The notes beneath the pieces are model-generated. The model was not told the origin of the DNA, searched no databases, and was given only the letters and a program-made list of their open reading frames with translations. Below are positions 1-6,528 of a DNA stretch of 64,000 nt, in pieces (the stretch's first letter is position 1; every line of letters begins with the position of its first letter). This DNA comes from Coprococcus sp. OM04-5BH (GTDB taxonomy: Bacteria; Bacillota; Clostridia; Lachnospirales; Lachnospiraceae), in NCBI RefSeq assembly GCF_003482105.1, contig NZ_QULM01000001.1:62001-126000 (forward strand), in the 5' to 3' direction. The position numbers and the translations under genes are program-made.

Positions 1-179
1 GCAGTGTCTGTATCTGCCTTGGAAAAATCATAGTCAAGGCTTGCCACTATATCTACTGCTTTCTCATCATAGATATGATGATCCTTTTTCTGTGACTCCT
101 TTGCCCTTGCATATAATGTCTGGAGCATAGTCTCCGGAACTCCCTGTACACTTGCCTTTGTCTTCTTGTCCATTTTCAT
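1..179 (-). CDS. SAM-dependent methyltransferase, LCM/TcmP-like, N-terminal part only
   Basis: The gene runs off the left edge, so only the first 59 codons are present. The visible N-terminus contains VQGVPETMLQ, LYARAKES, IYDEKAV and DYDFSK, which is the usual opening of the leucine-carboxyl-methyltransferase-like family (class I SAM methyltransferases that methylate small acids or polyketides). The ATG at 179 follows an AGAGG ribosome binding site about 5 bases upstream; a second ATG at 173 is too far from it. A terminator separates it from the tetR gene upstream, so it probably has its own promoter in 180-354, where I see no clear -35/-10 pair. Family call is good; substrate unknown. Confidence 0.7.
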   Translation of the reverse strand, partial: MKMDKKTKASVQGVPETMLQTLYARAKESQKKDHHIYDEKAVDIVASLDYDFSKADTDT

Positions 180-354
180 CAAACCTCTCTTACCTTTATG
201 ATTTTATAATTTTTTCTAACATCGACTACACATATCTTTGTATATCCTCCACTGAATATAAAAAACTTTGTCATGCAGATATAACTGCTTTATCTGGCAG
301 ATATTAAAAACTTTTTATCTGCAGAGGATAACATCTGATATGTTTTGTTATGTT

Positions 355-392
355 GCAAAAAAAGAGTCCCACAGCTTTTAACCGTGGAACTC
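355..392 (-). terminator. Rho-independent terminator of the tetR gene
   Basis: An 11-bp stem (GAGTTCCACGG pairing with CTGTGGGACTC, with two G-T wobbles) is followed on the minus strand by seven T. The loop overlaps the stop codon of the TetR gene, so the last codons form part of the terminator. Confidence 0.85.
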
Positions 393-971
393 ATTAAGCT
401 CTTTTATTAACTTTTCTGTTCCGCCTGTGGCATACACCCCAAGCTTCTTCGTCAGATACAAACTATATTCCATGTCATAATTTCCTTTCAGGATCTCCAG
501 ACAGCCATCAAGTCTTGTTCTCGCCAGTATCCTGATGAGCTCCTTATCCGGCTCCTCAATCACCCGGCTTCTGTAGAAGGTCATCACTGCCTGCCCCATC
601 ATTGCCTCAATCCTTTTGTGCCAGCCCTCGTAGCAGCTTCCCTGTGCCTTTTCCATTATTATTATGGCTTCCTTCCTGTGTTCCAGGATGAAGCTCATCA
701 TAAGCACATCAATGTCGGCTCCCTTCTCAGGAGCTTCAAGCTCCATGCCCATGTACTCCGCCATGAGGCTTTCATACCGGGCGATCAGTGGTTCAAGGAT
801 TGCCTTTAGAAGTGCTTCCTTGTTCTCGTAATGAAAATACAGGGCTCCGGTGGTAACTCCGGCATTTCTGCAGATGGTCCTGAGACTTGCCTTTCCATAC
901 CCCTTCTCGTAAAACTCTTCCAGAGCGGCTTTCTTTATTTTTTCTACTGTCTTTTTCTCTTCATCTATCAT
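378..971 (-). CDS. TetR/AcrR family transcriptional regulator
   Basis: This 197-residue protein has the TetR N-terminal helix-turn-helix: about residues 10-55 include IKKAALEEFYEKGYGKASL, ICRNAGVTTGALYFHY and the following NKEALL. The C-terminal two thirds is a poorly conserved all-helical ligand domain. The ATG at 971 lies only a few bases downstream of the predicted transcription start, with no Shine-Dalgarno sequence, so the message seems leaderless. A 16-bp palindrome covers the start codon and touches the -10 box, so autorepression is likely. The neighbouring methyltransferase is a possible target. Ligand unknown. Confidence 0.85.
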   Translation of the reverse strand: MIDEEKKTVEKIKKAALEEFYEKGYGKASLRTICRNAGVTTGALYFHYENKEALLKAILEPLIARYESLMAEYMGMELEAPEKGADIDVLMMSFILEHRKEAIIIMEKAQGSCYEGWHKRIEAMMGQAVMTFYRSRVIEEPDKELIRILARTRLDGCLEILKGNYDMEYSLYLTKKLGVYATGGTEKLIKELNEFHG

Positions 972-1010
972 AACATGTGTTATGTTAGTTTAATCTAACT
1001 CTTTTGTCAA
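969..1010 (-). promoter_or_regulatory. tetR promoter with palindromic operator over the start codon
   Basis: On the minus strand there is a TTGACA -35 box at 1005-1010, a 17-base spacer and a TAACAT -10 box at 982-987. The palindrome CATAACA-TG-TGTTATG lies at 969-984, overlapping both the -10 box and the ATG. The predicted start of transcription is within about 5 bases of the ATG. The boxes are seen directly; operator function is inferred from TetR-family habits. Confidence 0.65.
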
Positions 1011-1127
1011 GTCTGCAAATGATCTTTTATCCCCAGACTTCCTCTGCGATCTTCTTAACCTTGCTATGCTATAATGTACACGCATCACTGAAATCACTGG
1101 CAGTCATTTCCGATTGTATATTCTGTC

Positions 1128-1976
1128 TTACTCCTCGTAAGGAAGAACTGCTCCGTCATAGGTGTCGTTGATGTACTTCTTCACGTCATCTGACTTAAGA
1201 ACATCTACAAGAGCCTTTATTGCCTCGTTGTTCTCATTGCCTTCCTTAACTGCGATAACATTTACATATGTCTTTGCTGCCTCAGAATCACTTGTCTCGT
1301 ATGCAAGTGCGTCCTTGCTTACTGAGAATCCTGCCTGTAATGCGTAGTTACCATTTAATACTACGAATGATGTCTCATCAACTACTCTTGCAACCTGCGC
1401 TGCTTCAAGCTCAACGATCTCTATGTTGTGTGGGTTCTCTTCAATATCATTTACAGTAGCGTTGATACCTGCACCATCCTTAAGCTTAATGATGCCGTTG
1501 TCCTGTAACAGAAGGAGTGCTCTTGCCTCGTTTGTTGTATCATTCGGAACTGCGATCGTATCACCATCTGCTATATCATCAAGGCTCTTCTTTGTGCCCG
1601 GATATATACCGAATGGCTCATAATGGATCTTGCCTGCAATCACAAGGTGTGTTCCCTTTTCCTCATTAAAGCTGTTAAGGTATGGCTCATGCTGAAAGTA
1701 GTTTGCGTCAAACTCTCCGCTTTCAACAACCTCATTTGGCTTTACATAGTCATCAAATATTGTAACCTCAAGATCATATCCCTTCTCCTTGAGAGCGGTC
1801 TTAGCGTACTCAAGAATTTCTGCGTGTGGTGTTGCAGAAGCTGCTACCTTGATAGTCTTGTTCTCTGCTGAATCCTTCTTGCTGTCACCATTTGATGAAC
1901 CGCAGCCTGCAAGCATGCTCACTGATAACGCTCCTACAAGTGCTGCTGCAAATAACTTTCTTAATGTTTTCTTCAT
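1128..1976 (-). CDS. metQ: Methionine-binding lipoprotein MetQ (NlpA family)
   Basis: This 282-residue protein is the substrate-binding lipoprotein of the methionine ABC importer, anchored outside the membrane. A lipoprotein signal peptide ends in the lipobox LAGC with the acceptor Cys at residue 25. The mature part has NlpA features: KVAASATPHAEIL near the N-terminus, NEVVESGEFDANYFQH, AVPNDTTNEARAL in the middle and YINDTYDGAVLP at the C-terminus. It is the last gene of metN-metI-metQ, separated from metI by 138 bases holding a 10-bp stem-loop. An AGAGAGG ribosome binding site precedes the ATG. D- or L-methionine specificity cannot be told. Confidence 0.93.
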   Translation of the reverse strand: MKKTLRKLFAAALVGALSVSMLAGCGSSNGDSKKDSAENKTIKVAASATPHAEILEYAKTALKEKGYDLEVTIFDDYVKPNEVVESGEFDANYFQHEPYLNSFNEEKGTHLVIAGKIHYEPFGIYPGTKKSLDDIADGDTIAVPNDTTNEARALLLLQDNGIIKLKDGAGINATVNDIEENPHNIEIVELEAAQVARVVDETSFVVLNGNYALQAGFSVSKDALAYETSDSEAAKTYVNVIAVKEGNENNEAIKALVDVLKSDDVKKYINDTYDGAVLPYEE

Positions 1977-2013
1977 TGTTAATACCTCTCTTTCTTCCTC
2001 TTAAATTTCTTTT

Positions 2014-2052
2014 AAATGACCACCGTGTGTGTGATATTATTTGTGGTCATTT
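2014..2052 (-). other. Stem-loop in the metI-metQ intergenic spacer
   Basis: AAATGACCAC and GTGGTCATTT form a perfect 10-bp stem around a 19-base AT/CA-rich loop. No T-run follows on the minus strand, so it is not a classical terminator. It lies just upstream of the metQ ribosome binding site. Such structures often mark RNA processing or stabilisation points that let binding-protein genes be expressed more highly; that role is inferred. Confidence 0.5.
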
Positions 2053-2114
2053 ATAATTTTTATATTCAGATGTCCGCTGTATGAATGGCATCCATCAAAA
2101 TATTCTGTATCACC

Positions 2115-2774
2115 TTATCTTCTTCTGTCTAACTTATTTGCGATCAACATTCCTACCGACTGGAATATCTGTACTATAACTATCAGAAGTATGACTGTAA
2201 CTATCATAATGTCTGTCTGGTATCTGTAATATCCGTATCTGACGGCGATATCTCCAAGACCTCCTCCACCTACAGCTCCTGCCATAGCTGAGTATCCGAG
2301 GATCGTACCTATTGCAATAGTAGCCCCGGTGATCAGTGATGTTCTTGCTTCAACAAGAAGCACCTTGAATATGATCCTCATATTTCCGGCTCCCATGGCT
2401 GTTGCAGCTTCAATAACTCCGCTGTCAACCTCCTTAAGTGATGACTCCACCATTCTTGCTATAAAAGGAATAGCCGCTACAGTAAGCGGAACTATTGTTG
2501 CTGTTGATCCGTAGCTCTTACCAAGGATAAATCTTGTAAATGGTATGAGCAGGATAAGCAGGATCAGGAATGGGATACTTCTCACGATATTGGCAATTAT
2601 ATCCAGGATCTTGTAAAGCACTGCATTTGGCTTAAGTCCATCCTTGTCACTGACACACAGCAGTACACCCATAGGCAGTCCGAATATATATCCGCATACT
2701 GTTGAGACCACTGTCATATATAAGGTTTCAAGTATTCCGTTTAATATCATCTCTCTGACCTGTTCAGTCCACAT
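2115..2774 (-). CDS. metI: Methionine ABC transporter permease MetI
   Basis: This 219-residue inner-membrane protein is the MetI-type permease, with about five transmembrane segments and the ABC-permease EAA loop (EAATAMGAGNMRIIFKVLL, near residue 135). The ATG at 2774 is chosen because GGAGGTGG sits 5 bases upstream; an in-frame start at 2801 would lie further inside metN without a ribosome binding site. It overlaps the metN 3' end by 11 bases, indicating translational coupling. It forms the channel energised by two MetN subunits and fed by MetQ. Confidence 0.93.
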   Translation of the reverse strand: MWTEQVREMILNGILETLYMTVVSTVCGYIFGLPMGVLLCVSDKDGLKPNAVLYKILDIIANIVRSIPFLILLILLIPFTRFILGKSYGSTATIVPLTVAAIPFIARMVESSLKEVDSGVIEAATAMGAGNMRIIFKVLLVEARTSLITGATIAIGTILGYSAMAGAVGGGGLGDIAVRYGYYRYQTDIMIVTVILLIVIVQIFQSVGMLIANKLDRRR

Positions 2775-3816
2775 GACTACCACCTCCCGCTTCTGTATCA
2801 CTTATTTCTTCAAGCTCAAGTCCCTTGTCCTTCATGTATGCCTTCATTTCCTCTATATGCTCTGAGCCCTTTGAGAACTCCAGTATCATCTCGCCCTTGG
2901 CAACTCCGCCCACATTCTTGGTGGAAGCCTTTAAGATATTTACCGGTTCCCTGAAGGTCAGTATCATATTGGCAATTACAGGTTCAAATGCTGAATTTTC
3001 GCTGTAAACTATACGGACTCTTGTGCCGTTCTGTATGCGGTCCGCCACTGCCGGCTGCGCCTGGGAGTCAGAACCGTCATCCTTGCTGAACAGCTCCCTT
3101 GCCACCTCTGACTTAGGATGATTGAATATATCTATTGTATTTCCTGACTCTACTACATGTCCGTCTTTCATGATGGCAACTCTGTTACAGATTTCACGGA
3201 CCACCGCCATCTGATGAGTTATCACCACTATTGTTATTCCAAACCTATTATTAATATCCTTAAGCAGTTCAAGGATCGATGATGTGGTCTGAGGATCAAG
3301 TGCACTTGTGGCCTCATCACATAACAGTATCTGTGGATCCGATGCCAGTGCCCTTGCTATGGCTACTCTCTGCTTCTGGCCACCTGAAAGCTGTGATGGA
3401 TATGCCTTCGCCCTGTCCTTAAGTCCTACTATATCTAAAAGCTCATATGCTTTTTTCTTCGCCTCGGATTTTGATTTTCCCTGGATAAATAACGGAAAGC
3501 ATACATTATCAAGTACTGACTTCTGCATGAGAAGGTTGAAATGCTGGAATATCATTCCGATATGCTCTCTCTGCTTTCTAAGCTCCTTCTGTGTCAGCTT
3601 GCTTAAGTCCTTATCCTGAACTATTACCTTTCCTTCTGTCGGAACTTCAATATGGTTGATACATCTTACCAGTGTACTCTTACCTGCTCCCGACATTCCT
3701 ATAATGCCGTATATATCTCCGGCTTCTATGTCAAGAGTCACATTCTTAAGTGCTTCTATGACACCACCATCTGTCTGAAATGTTTTTGAAACATTTTCCA
3801 ACTGAATGATTCCCAT
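2764..3816 (-). CDS. metN: Methionine ABC transporter ATP-binding protein MetN
   Basis: This 350-residue ATPase powers methionine uptake. The Walker A motif GMSGAGKST is near residues 39-47, the ABC signature LSGGQ near 143, the Walker B stretch ILLCDEATSALD follows, and the H-loop is in ITHQM. Residues from about 270 to the end form the C-terminal NIL regulatory domain (the MetNI C2 domain that binds methionine for trans-inhibition). It is first in the operon; an AGAGGTGAGG ribosome binding site precedes the ATG. A 115-base leader with a hairpin precedes it, but no S-box is visible. Confidence 0.94.
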   Translation of the reverse strand: MGIIQLENVSKTFQTDGGVIEALKNVTLDIEAGDIYGIIGMSGAGKSTLVRCINHIEVPTEGKVIVQDKDLSKLTQKELRKQREHIGMIFQHFNLLMQKSVLDNVCFPLFIQGKSKSEAKKKAYELLDIVGLKDRAKAYPSQLSGGQKQRVAIARALASDPQILLCDEATSALDPQTTSSILELLKDINNRFGITIVVITHQMAVVREICNRVAIMKDGHVVESGNTIDIFNHPKSEVARELFSKDDGSDSQAQPAVADRIQNGTRVRIVYSENSAFEPVIANMILTFREPVNILKASTKNVGGVAKGEMILEFSKGSEHIEEMKAYMKDKGLELEEISDTEAGGGSHVD

Positions 3817-3966
3817 GTTTCCTCACCTCTTCTATAATAGATCAGCCAATTGATGCCGCCCGTTTTCCGGGTGCAAATGGCTGACATTCTTCGCGTTTTT
3901 ATTGCCTACTATTTTGATATGTTTAACATATTGTTGCATTATAAGCACTTTTATATCACCCGTCAA
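3817..3966 (-). promoter_or_regulatory. metNIQ promoter, palindromic operator candidate and structured leader
   Basis: On the minus strand a TTGACG -35 box (3961-3966) and a TATAAT -10 box (3938-3943) are 17 bases apart. A perfect palindrome ATATGTT-T-AACATAT at 3917-3931 covers the expected start of transcription. The roughly 115-base leader then folds into TCAGCCA/TGGCTGA with an inner CCCG/CGGG stem (about 3842-3886), ending near 20 bases before the ribosome binding site. There is no S-box core, no T-box motif and no terminator, so control by a protein at the palindrome or by an unrecognised RNA element is possible. Confidence 0.65.
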
Positions 3967-4008
3967 TAAGTTTTTAACTTTAACAGGTTATATACTGAGC
4001 CTATAACG

Positions 4009-4049
4009 TCAAAAAAACAGGCAATCTATCATTATCCTGCCTGTTTTTC
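4009..4049 (-). terminator. Terminator of the small hypothetical gene at 4099-4386
   Basis: AAACAGGCA and TGCCTGTTT form a 9-bp stem with a run of seven T on the minus strand and five T on the plus strand, so it can act in both directions. It separates the hypothetical gene from the metNIQ promoter. Confidence 0.8.
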
Positions 4050-4098
4050 TGTTAAAATTTACTATTATATTCACACTTCAACGCAATCATTCACGCCG

Positions 4099-4386
4099 TC
4101 ACTCCTCCTCAAATATCTCCTCCATTTCCTGAACAGCCTCATAATATCTGTTCATCCACTCAGTCATCTTATCTATATGTTCGCTGTCAGCCTCCGCCTT
4201 TTCTATGTCGTGAGGCCACTCGTCCCCCACATCAATTCCCTGTTTTAGGAGCCAGTTGTCTGCACACTCAAAGCGGCACACTCTGCCATCATCACATTCG
4301 ATAGTTATCAGTACAAGCAGCGGTTCACCGGGCATACGTTCCTCACAGCCATAATCTGCCTCATCTATCCTTGTCACTGTCCACAT
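4099..4386 (-). CDS. Small acidic hypothetical protein
   Basis: I do not recognise this 95-residue protein. It begins MWTVTRIDEADYGCEER, has a beta-rich middle (PLLVLITIECDDGRVCRFE) and an acidic, helical C-terminus ending in EEIFEEE. There is no signal peptide or membrane segment, so it is probably cytoplasmic. The ATG at 4386 is chosen because AGGAGG lies 6 bases upstream; a longer reading to 4431 has no ribosome binding site. It is monocistronic, with its own terminator. Three cysteines are spread along the chain without a clear metal motif. Confidence 0.6.
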   Translation of the reverse strand: MWTVTRIDEADYGCEERMPGEPLLVLITIECDDGRVCRFECADNWLLKQGIDVGDEWPHDIEKAEADSEHIDKMTEWMNRYYEAVQEMEEIFEEE

Positions 4387-4540
4387 AGTCTTCCTCCTGA
4401 ATATCTTGCAATATATACTTGGAACGATCACTTCCTTCTATAATTATACCTGAATATGATGCTTAATCAATGTATTTTGACACCCTGTTTTTTGAGGAAA
4501 TTGATTGGCACTTTTGCACAAGTTTTTAATACATGTGTCC

Positions 4541-4620
4541 TTGAGTTATTGTGCTGTTTAGTATATAATGAGCATGTGTTTGATGAACTGTCAAAAGGTA
4601 CACCTTTTGACAGTTTTTTT
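4541..4620 (+). ncRNA. Candidate very short RNA: promoter followed at once by a terminator
   Basis: A plus-strand promoter (TTGAGT at 4541-4546, 17-base spacer, TATAAT at 4564-4569) is followed within 17 bases by a perfect 13-bp hairpin (4586-4598 with 4603-4615, loop TACA) and a run of T to 4620. The expected product is about 45 bases, starting near 4576. No gene follows on this strand. It could be a small RNA, a decoy transcript, or remains of an attenuated leader whose gene was lost. The boxes and hairpin are seen; transcription is inferred. Confidence 0.45.
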
Positions 4621-4657
4621 CGTTTAATACCTGACACCAAAAGACTCTCATCTCCAT

Positions 4658-4693
4658 AAAAAAGAGACTTTATCCATCATCGAATGAAGTCTC
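4658..4693 (-). terminator. Terminator of the relBE operon
   Basis: GAGACTT and AAGTCTC pair around a 16-base loop, followed on the minus strand by six T. It lies about 25 bases after the toxin stop codon. Confidence 0.7.
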
Positions 4694-4718
4694 CTTAACT
4701 ATATTTGTGCAAATATGT

Positions 4719-5057
4719 TTACTGTATATCTACTTCCGCGAGTTGTTTTATCTGATCTCTCCTGCTATAAATCACCGCTATAATCTGAACCCGACTATTT
4801 TTATCATCTACCCAATAGTAAATAAAAAAATTCTTAACTATTATCTTCCGAACACCTTCACTTCTCCATGGTTCTTCTTCAATAAGTGAATGGCTTTTAG
4901 GTAAAAAAGCCAATTTCATTATAGCTTCTTTCAAATCACTTAATAAATGATCCGCTGCACCGGGAGCCACGAGATCGTGTGAAATATAATGCACGATTGA
5001 ACGCATTTGTTCCAATGCCTGCCTGGTCACTTTTACTTCGTATTCATCATTACCCAT
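4719..5057 (-). CDS. RelE/ParE-type toxin
   Basis: This 112-residue basic protein belongs to the RelE/ParE superfamily. The family pattern is seen in YEVKVTRQALEQM near the N-terminus, the helix HLLSDLKEAIMKLAFLP in the middle, and the C-terminal strand pair IIVKNFFIYYWVDD and VQIIAVIYSRRDQ. RelE members cut mRNA in the ribosome A site; ParE members poison gyrase, and the sequence alone does not decide between them. It starts 3 bases after the antitoxin stop codon, so the two are coupled. Confidence 0.85.
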   Translation of the reverse strand: MGNDEYEVKVTRQALEQMRSIVHYISHDLVAPGAADHLLSDLKEAIMKLAFLPKSHSLIEEEPWRSEGVRKIIVKNFFIYYWVDDKNSRVQIIAVIYSRRDQIKQLAEVDIQ

Positions 5058-5060
5058 ACA

Positions 5061-5360
5061 TTATATCTCCATTTTCAGTTGGGCAAATGCCTCATCAATA
5101 GATACCGTATCTTCTTCCTTAGCCTGCGTCAGACCTTCCTGCATTATTGCATTGAATTTTTCCTTGGTCAACGTATCTCTTGTAGTAAGTTTATCAGGAA
5201 TATCCACCGAGAACGGAACTCCGTCTCGCATAATAACCTGTCTGTAAGTCATATCAATAAATACGGATACCGGAATGCCAAGCCTTTCCAGAATTGCTTC
5301 TGCCTGTTCTTTTATATTTGGTTGAATACGTGCTGTAACATTTGCTGTTTTTGCTGCCAT
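5061..5360 (-). CDS. RelB/DinJ-family antitoxin
   Basis: This 99-residue protein has the RelB/DinJ ribbon-helix-helix N-terminus (ANVTARIQPNIKEQAEAIL, then LGIPVSVFIDM) and an acidic C-terminal tail (EEDTVSIDEAFAQL) that would wrap the toxin. The ATG at 5360 is chosen because GAGGAGGTG lies 6 bases upstream; a reading from 5381 would start inside the operator. It is the first gene of the pair and, with the toxin, is expected to bind the palindrome over its own promoter. Confidence 0.88.
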   Translation of the reverse strand: MAAKTANVTARIQPNIKEQAEAILERLGIPVSVFIDMTYRQVIMRDGVPFSVDIPDKLTTRDTLTKEKFNAIMQEGLTQAKEEDTVSIDEAFAQLKMEI

Positions 5361-5378
5361 AATATACACCTCCTCGCT

Positions 5379-5410
5379 CATAGTGTACCACTATGTGTTG
5401 CGTTTTGCAA
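5379..5410 (-). promoter_or_regulatory. relBE promoter with overlapping operator
   Basis: On the minus strand TTGCAA (5405-5410), a 17-base spacer and TACACT (5382-5387) form the promoter. The perfect inverted repeat CATAGTG-TAC-CACTATG at 5379-5395 covers the -10 box, as expected for conditional autorepression by a RelB-RelE complex. Confidence 0.7.
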
Positions 5411-5499
5411 TACATTTTCTAATGTAATACTTTGCAGACTGTGGTATTCCCAGCAGGAGTAACAAAGAGGATCAGATAACTGTCAAGCTTCACCTTCCC

Positions 5500-5543
5500 A
5501 AAATTAAAACAAAGGAGAGTATGTGTTTTATCACATACCCTCC
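5500..5543 (-). terminator. Terminator downstream of the kdpE/remnant gene
   Basis: A 12-bp stem (GGAGGGTATGTG with CACATACTCTCC, loop ATAAAA) is followed by TTTGTTTT on the minus strand. It ends the transcript from kdpD-kdpE and the repeat-protein remnant. Confidence 0.8.
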
Positions 5544-5575
5544 CCTTATTTTACTTAATTCCCTATTGTCGTGTC

Positions 5576-5830
5576 TTACTTTACCTTCTTCTGCATTACA
5601 CCCTTAACTACATAGTATTTTGAGCCATTGTAATTAACATAGCCGGTGTATGTCCTATCCATCTTGCCATTGTTCACAAAGTACCATACATTGTTGTATT
5701 TACAAAGAGTTCTGGATTTATCCATCACACTATTCTTGACATAATACCATGTTCCATTGTACTTAACGAGAGTTGTTGTCTTCATATCCACAACACCGTT
5801 CTTTACATAGTATGGTGTTGTGAAGTTCAA
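5576..5830 (-). pseudogene. C-terminal remnant of a surface protein with aromatic cell-wall-binding-type repeats
   Basis: The 84 residues are four short repeats of the type YYVKNGVVD, YNGTWYYVKN, YNNVWYFVNNGKMD and YNGSKYYVV, like the aromatic repeats of choline- or glucan-binding surface proteins. There is no ATG and no signal peptide. The reading frame opens just after a stop codon, and its only possible start is a TTG that overlaps the kdpE stop codon. The most economical reading is that the 5' part of a larger exported protein was lost when the kdp/ktr block arrived, leaving the C-terminus and its terminator. A coupled short protein cannot be excluded. Confidence 0.6.
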
Positions 5831-6528
5831 TCAACTTTCAGCATCCGATACCCCACGCCAATGTGTGTTTGGATATATTGTGGAGAGTTTGGTTCTTTCT
5901 CGATTTTTTTACGAAGTGTTACCATAAACACACGAAGGGAAGCAATATCATTATCCCAACTACTTCCCCAAATGCTTTGCGTAAGGAAAGTATGGGTCAG
6001 AACTTTTCCTATATTTCTTGTCAACAGGCAAAGCAACTTATATTCAATAGGTGTTAAATGCAACTCTTCTTCATTCAAATAAGCACAACCTGCAGCATAA
6101 TCTACACGAAGTTTTCCGTTTACAAAAACAACCGCTTCGGCAGGGGATACTTTTTGCATCATCAATAACCTTCTTTGCGTAACTCGTAGTCTGGCAAGCA
6201 GTTCCTCAACAGAAAATGGCTTTGTTAAATAATCATCTGCGCCAGCATCCAACGCATCAATTTTATCGGTATCTTCACTGCGAGCACTGATTACGATAAT
6301 TGGCACATTTGACCAAGTACGGATTTTTTTAATAATCTCAACACCGTCTATATCAGGAAGTCCTAAATCTAGTAAAACAATGTCAGGATTGTGTGAAGAA
6401 GTTTCTAAAATTGCCGATTGACCATCGGGTGCCGTCAGATATCGGTATTCGTGCGTTTTTAAGGTTGTTGTAATTAAATTTCTGACAGATGTGTCATCTT
6501 CTACAACTAATATTAGTGACTTATTCAT
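5827..6528 (-). CDS. kdpE: KdpE-type response regulator (OmpR/PhoB family)
   Basis: This 233-residue protein has a receiver domain (DDTSVRNL, phosphoacceptor Asp in IVLLDLGLPD, then ISARSEDTDKIDALDAGADDYLTKPF) and a C-terminal winged helix (LTPIEYKLLCLL and VGYRM). It overlaps kdpD by 8 bases, its ribosome binding site GGGGAGG lying inside kdpD. KdpE normally activates the kdpFABC potassium pump, but no kdpFABC is present; the ktrB-ktrA genes upstream are the likely target. A TTGA overlap joins its stop to the next reading frame. Confidence 0.9.
   Translation of the reverse strand: MNKSLILVVEDDTSVRNLITTTLKTHEYRYLTAPDGQSAILETSSHNPDIVLLDLGLPDIDGVEIIKKIRTWSNVPIIVISARSEDTDKIDALDAGADDYLTKPFSVEELLARLRVTQRRLLMMQKVSPAEAVVFVNGKLRVDYAAGCAYLNEEELHLTPIEYKLLCLLTRNIGKVLTHTFLTQSIWGSSWDNDIASLRVFMVTLRKKIEKEPNSPQYIQTHIGVGYRMLKVD

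Noticed and set aside
1060..1085. Plus-strand TATAAT as a promoter near 1070
   Set aside because: No -35 box at a suitable distance and no gene on that strand.
3817..3937. S-box (SAM-I) riboswitch before metN
   Set aside because: The conserved S-box core and its terminator are absent; only an unrelated hairpin is present.
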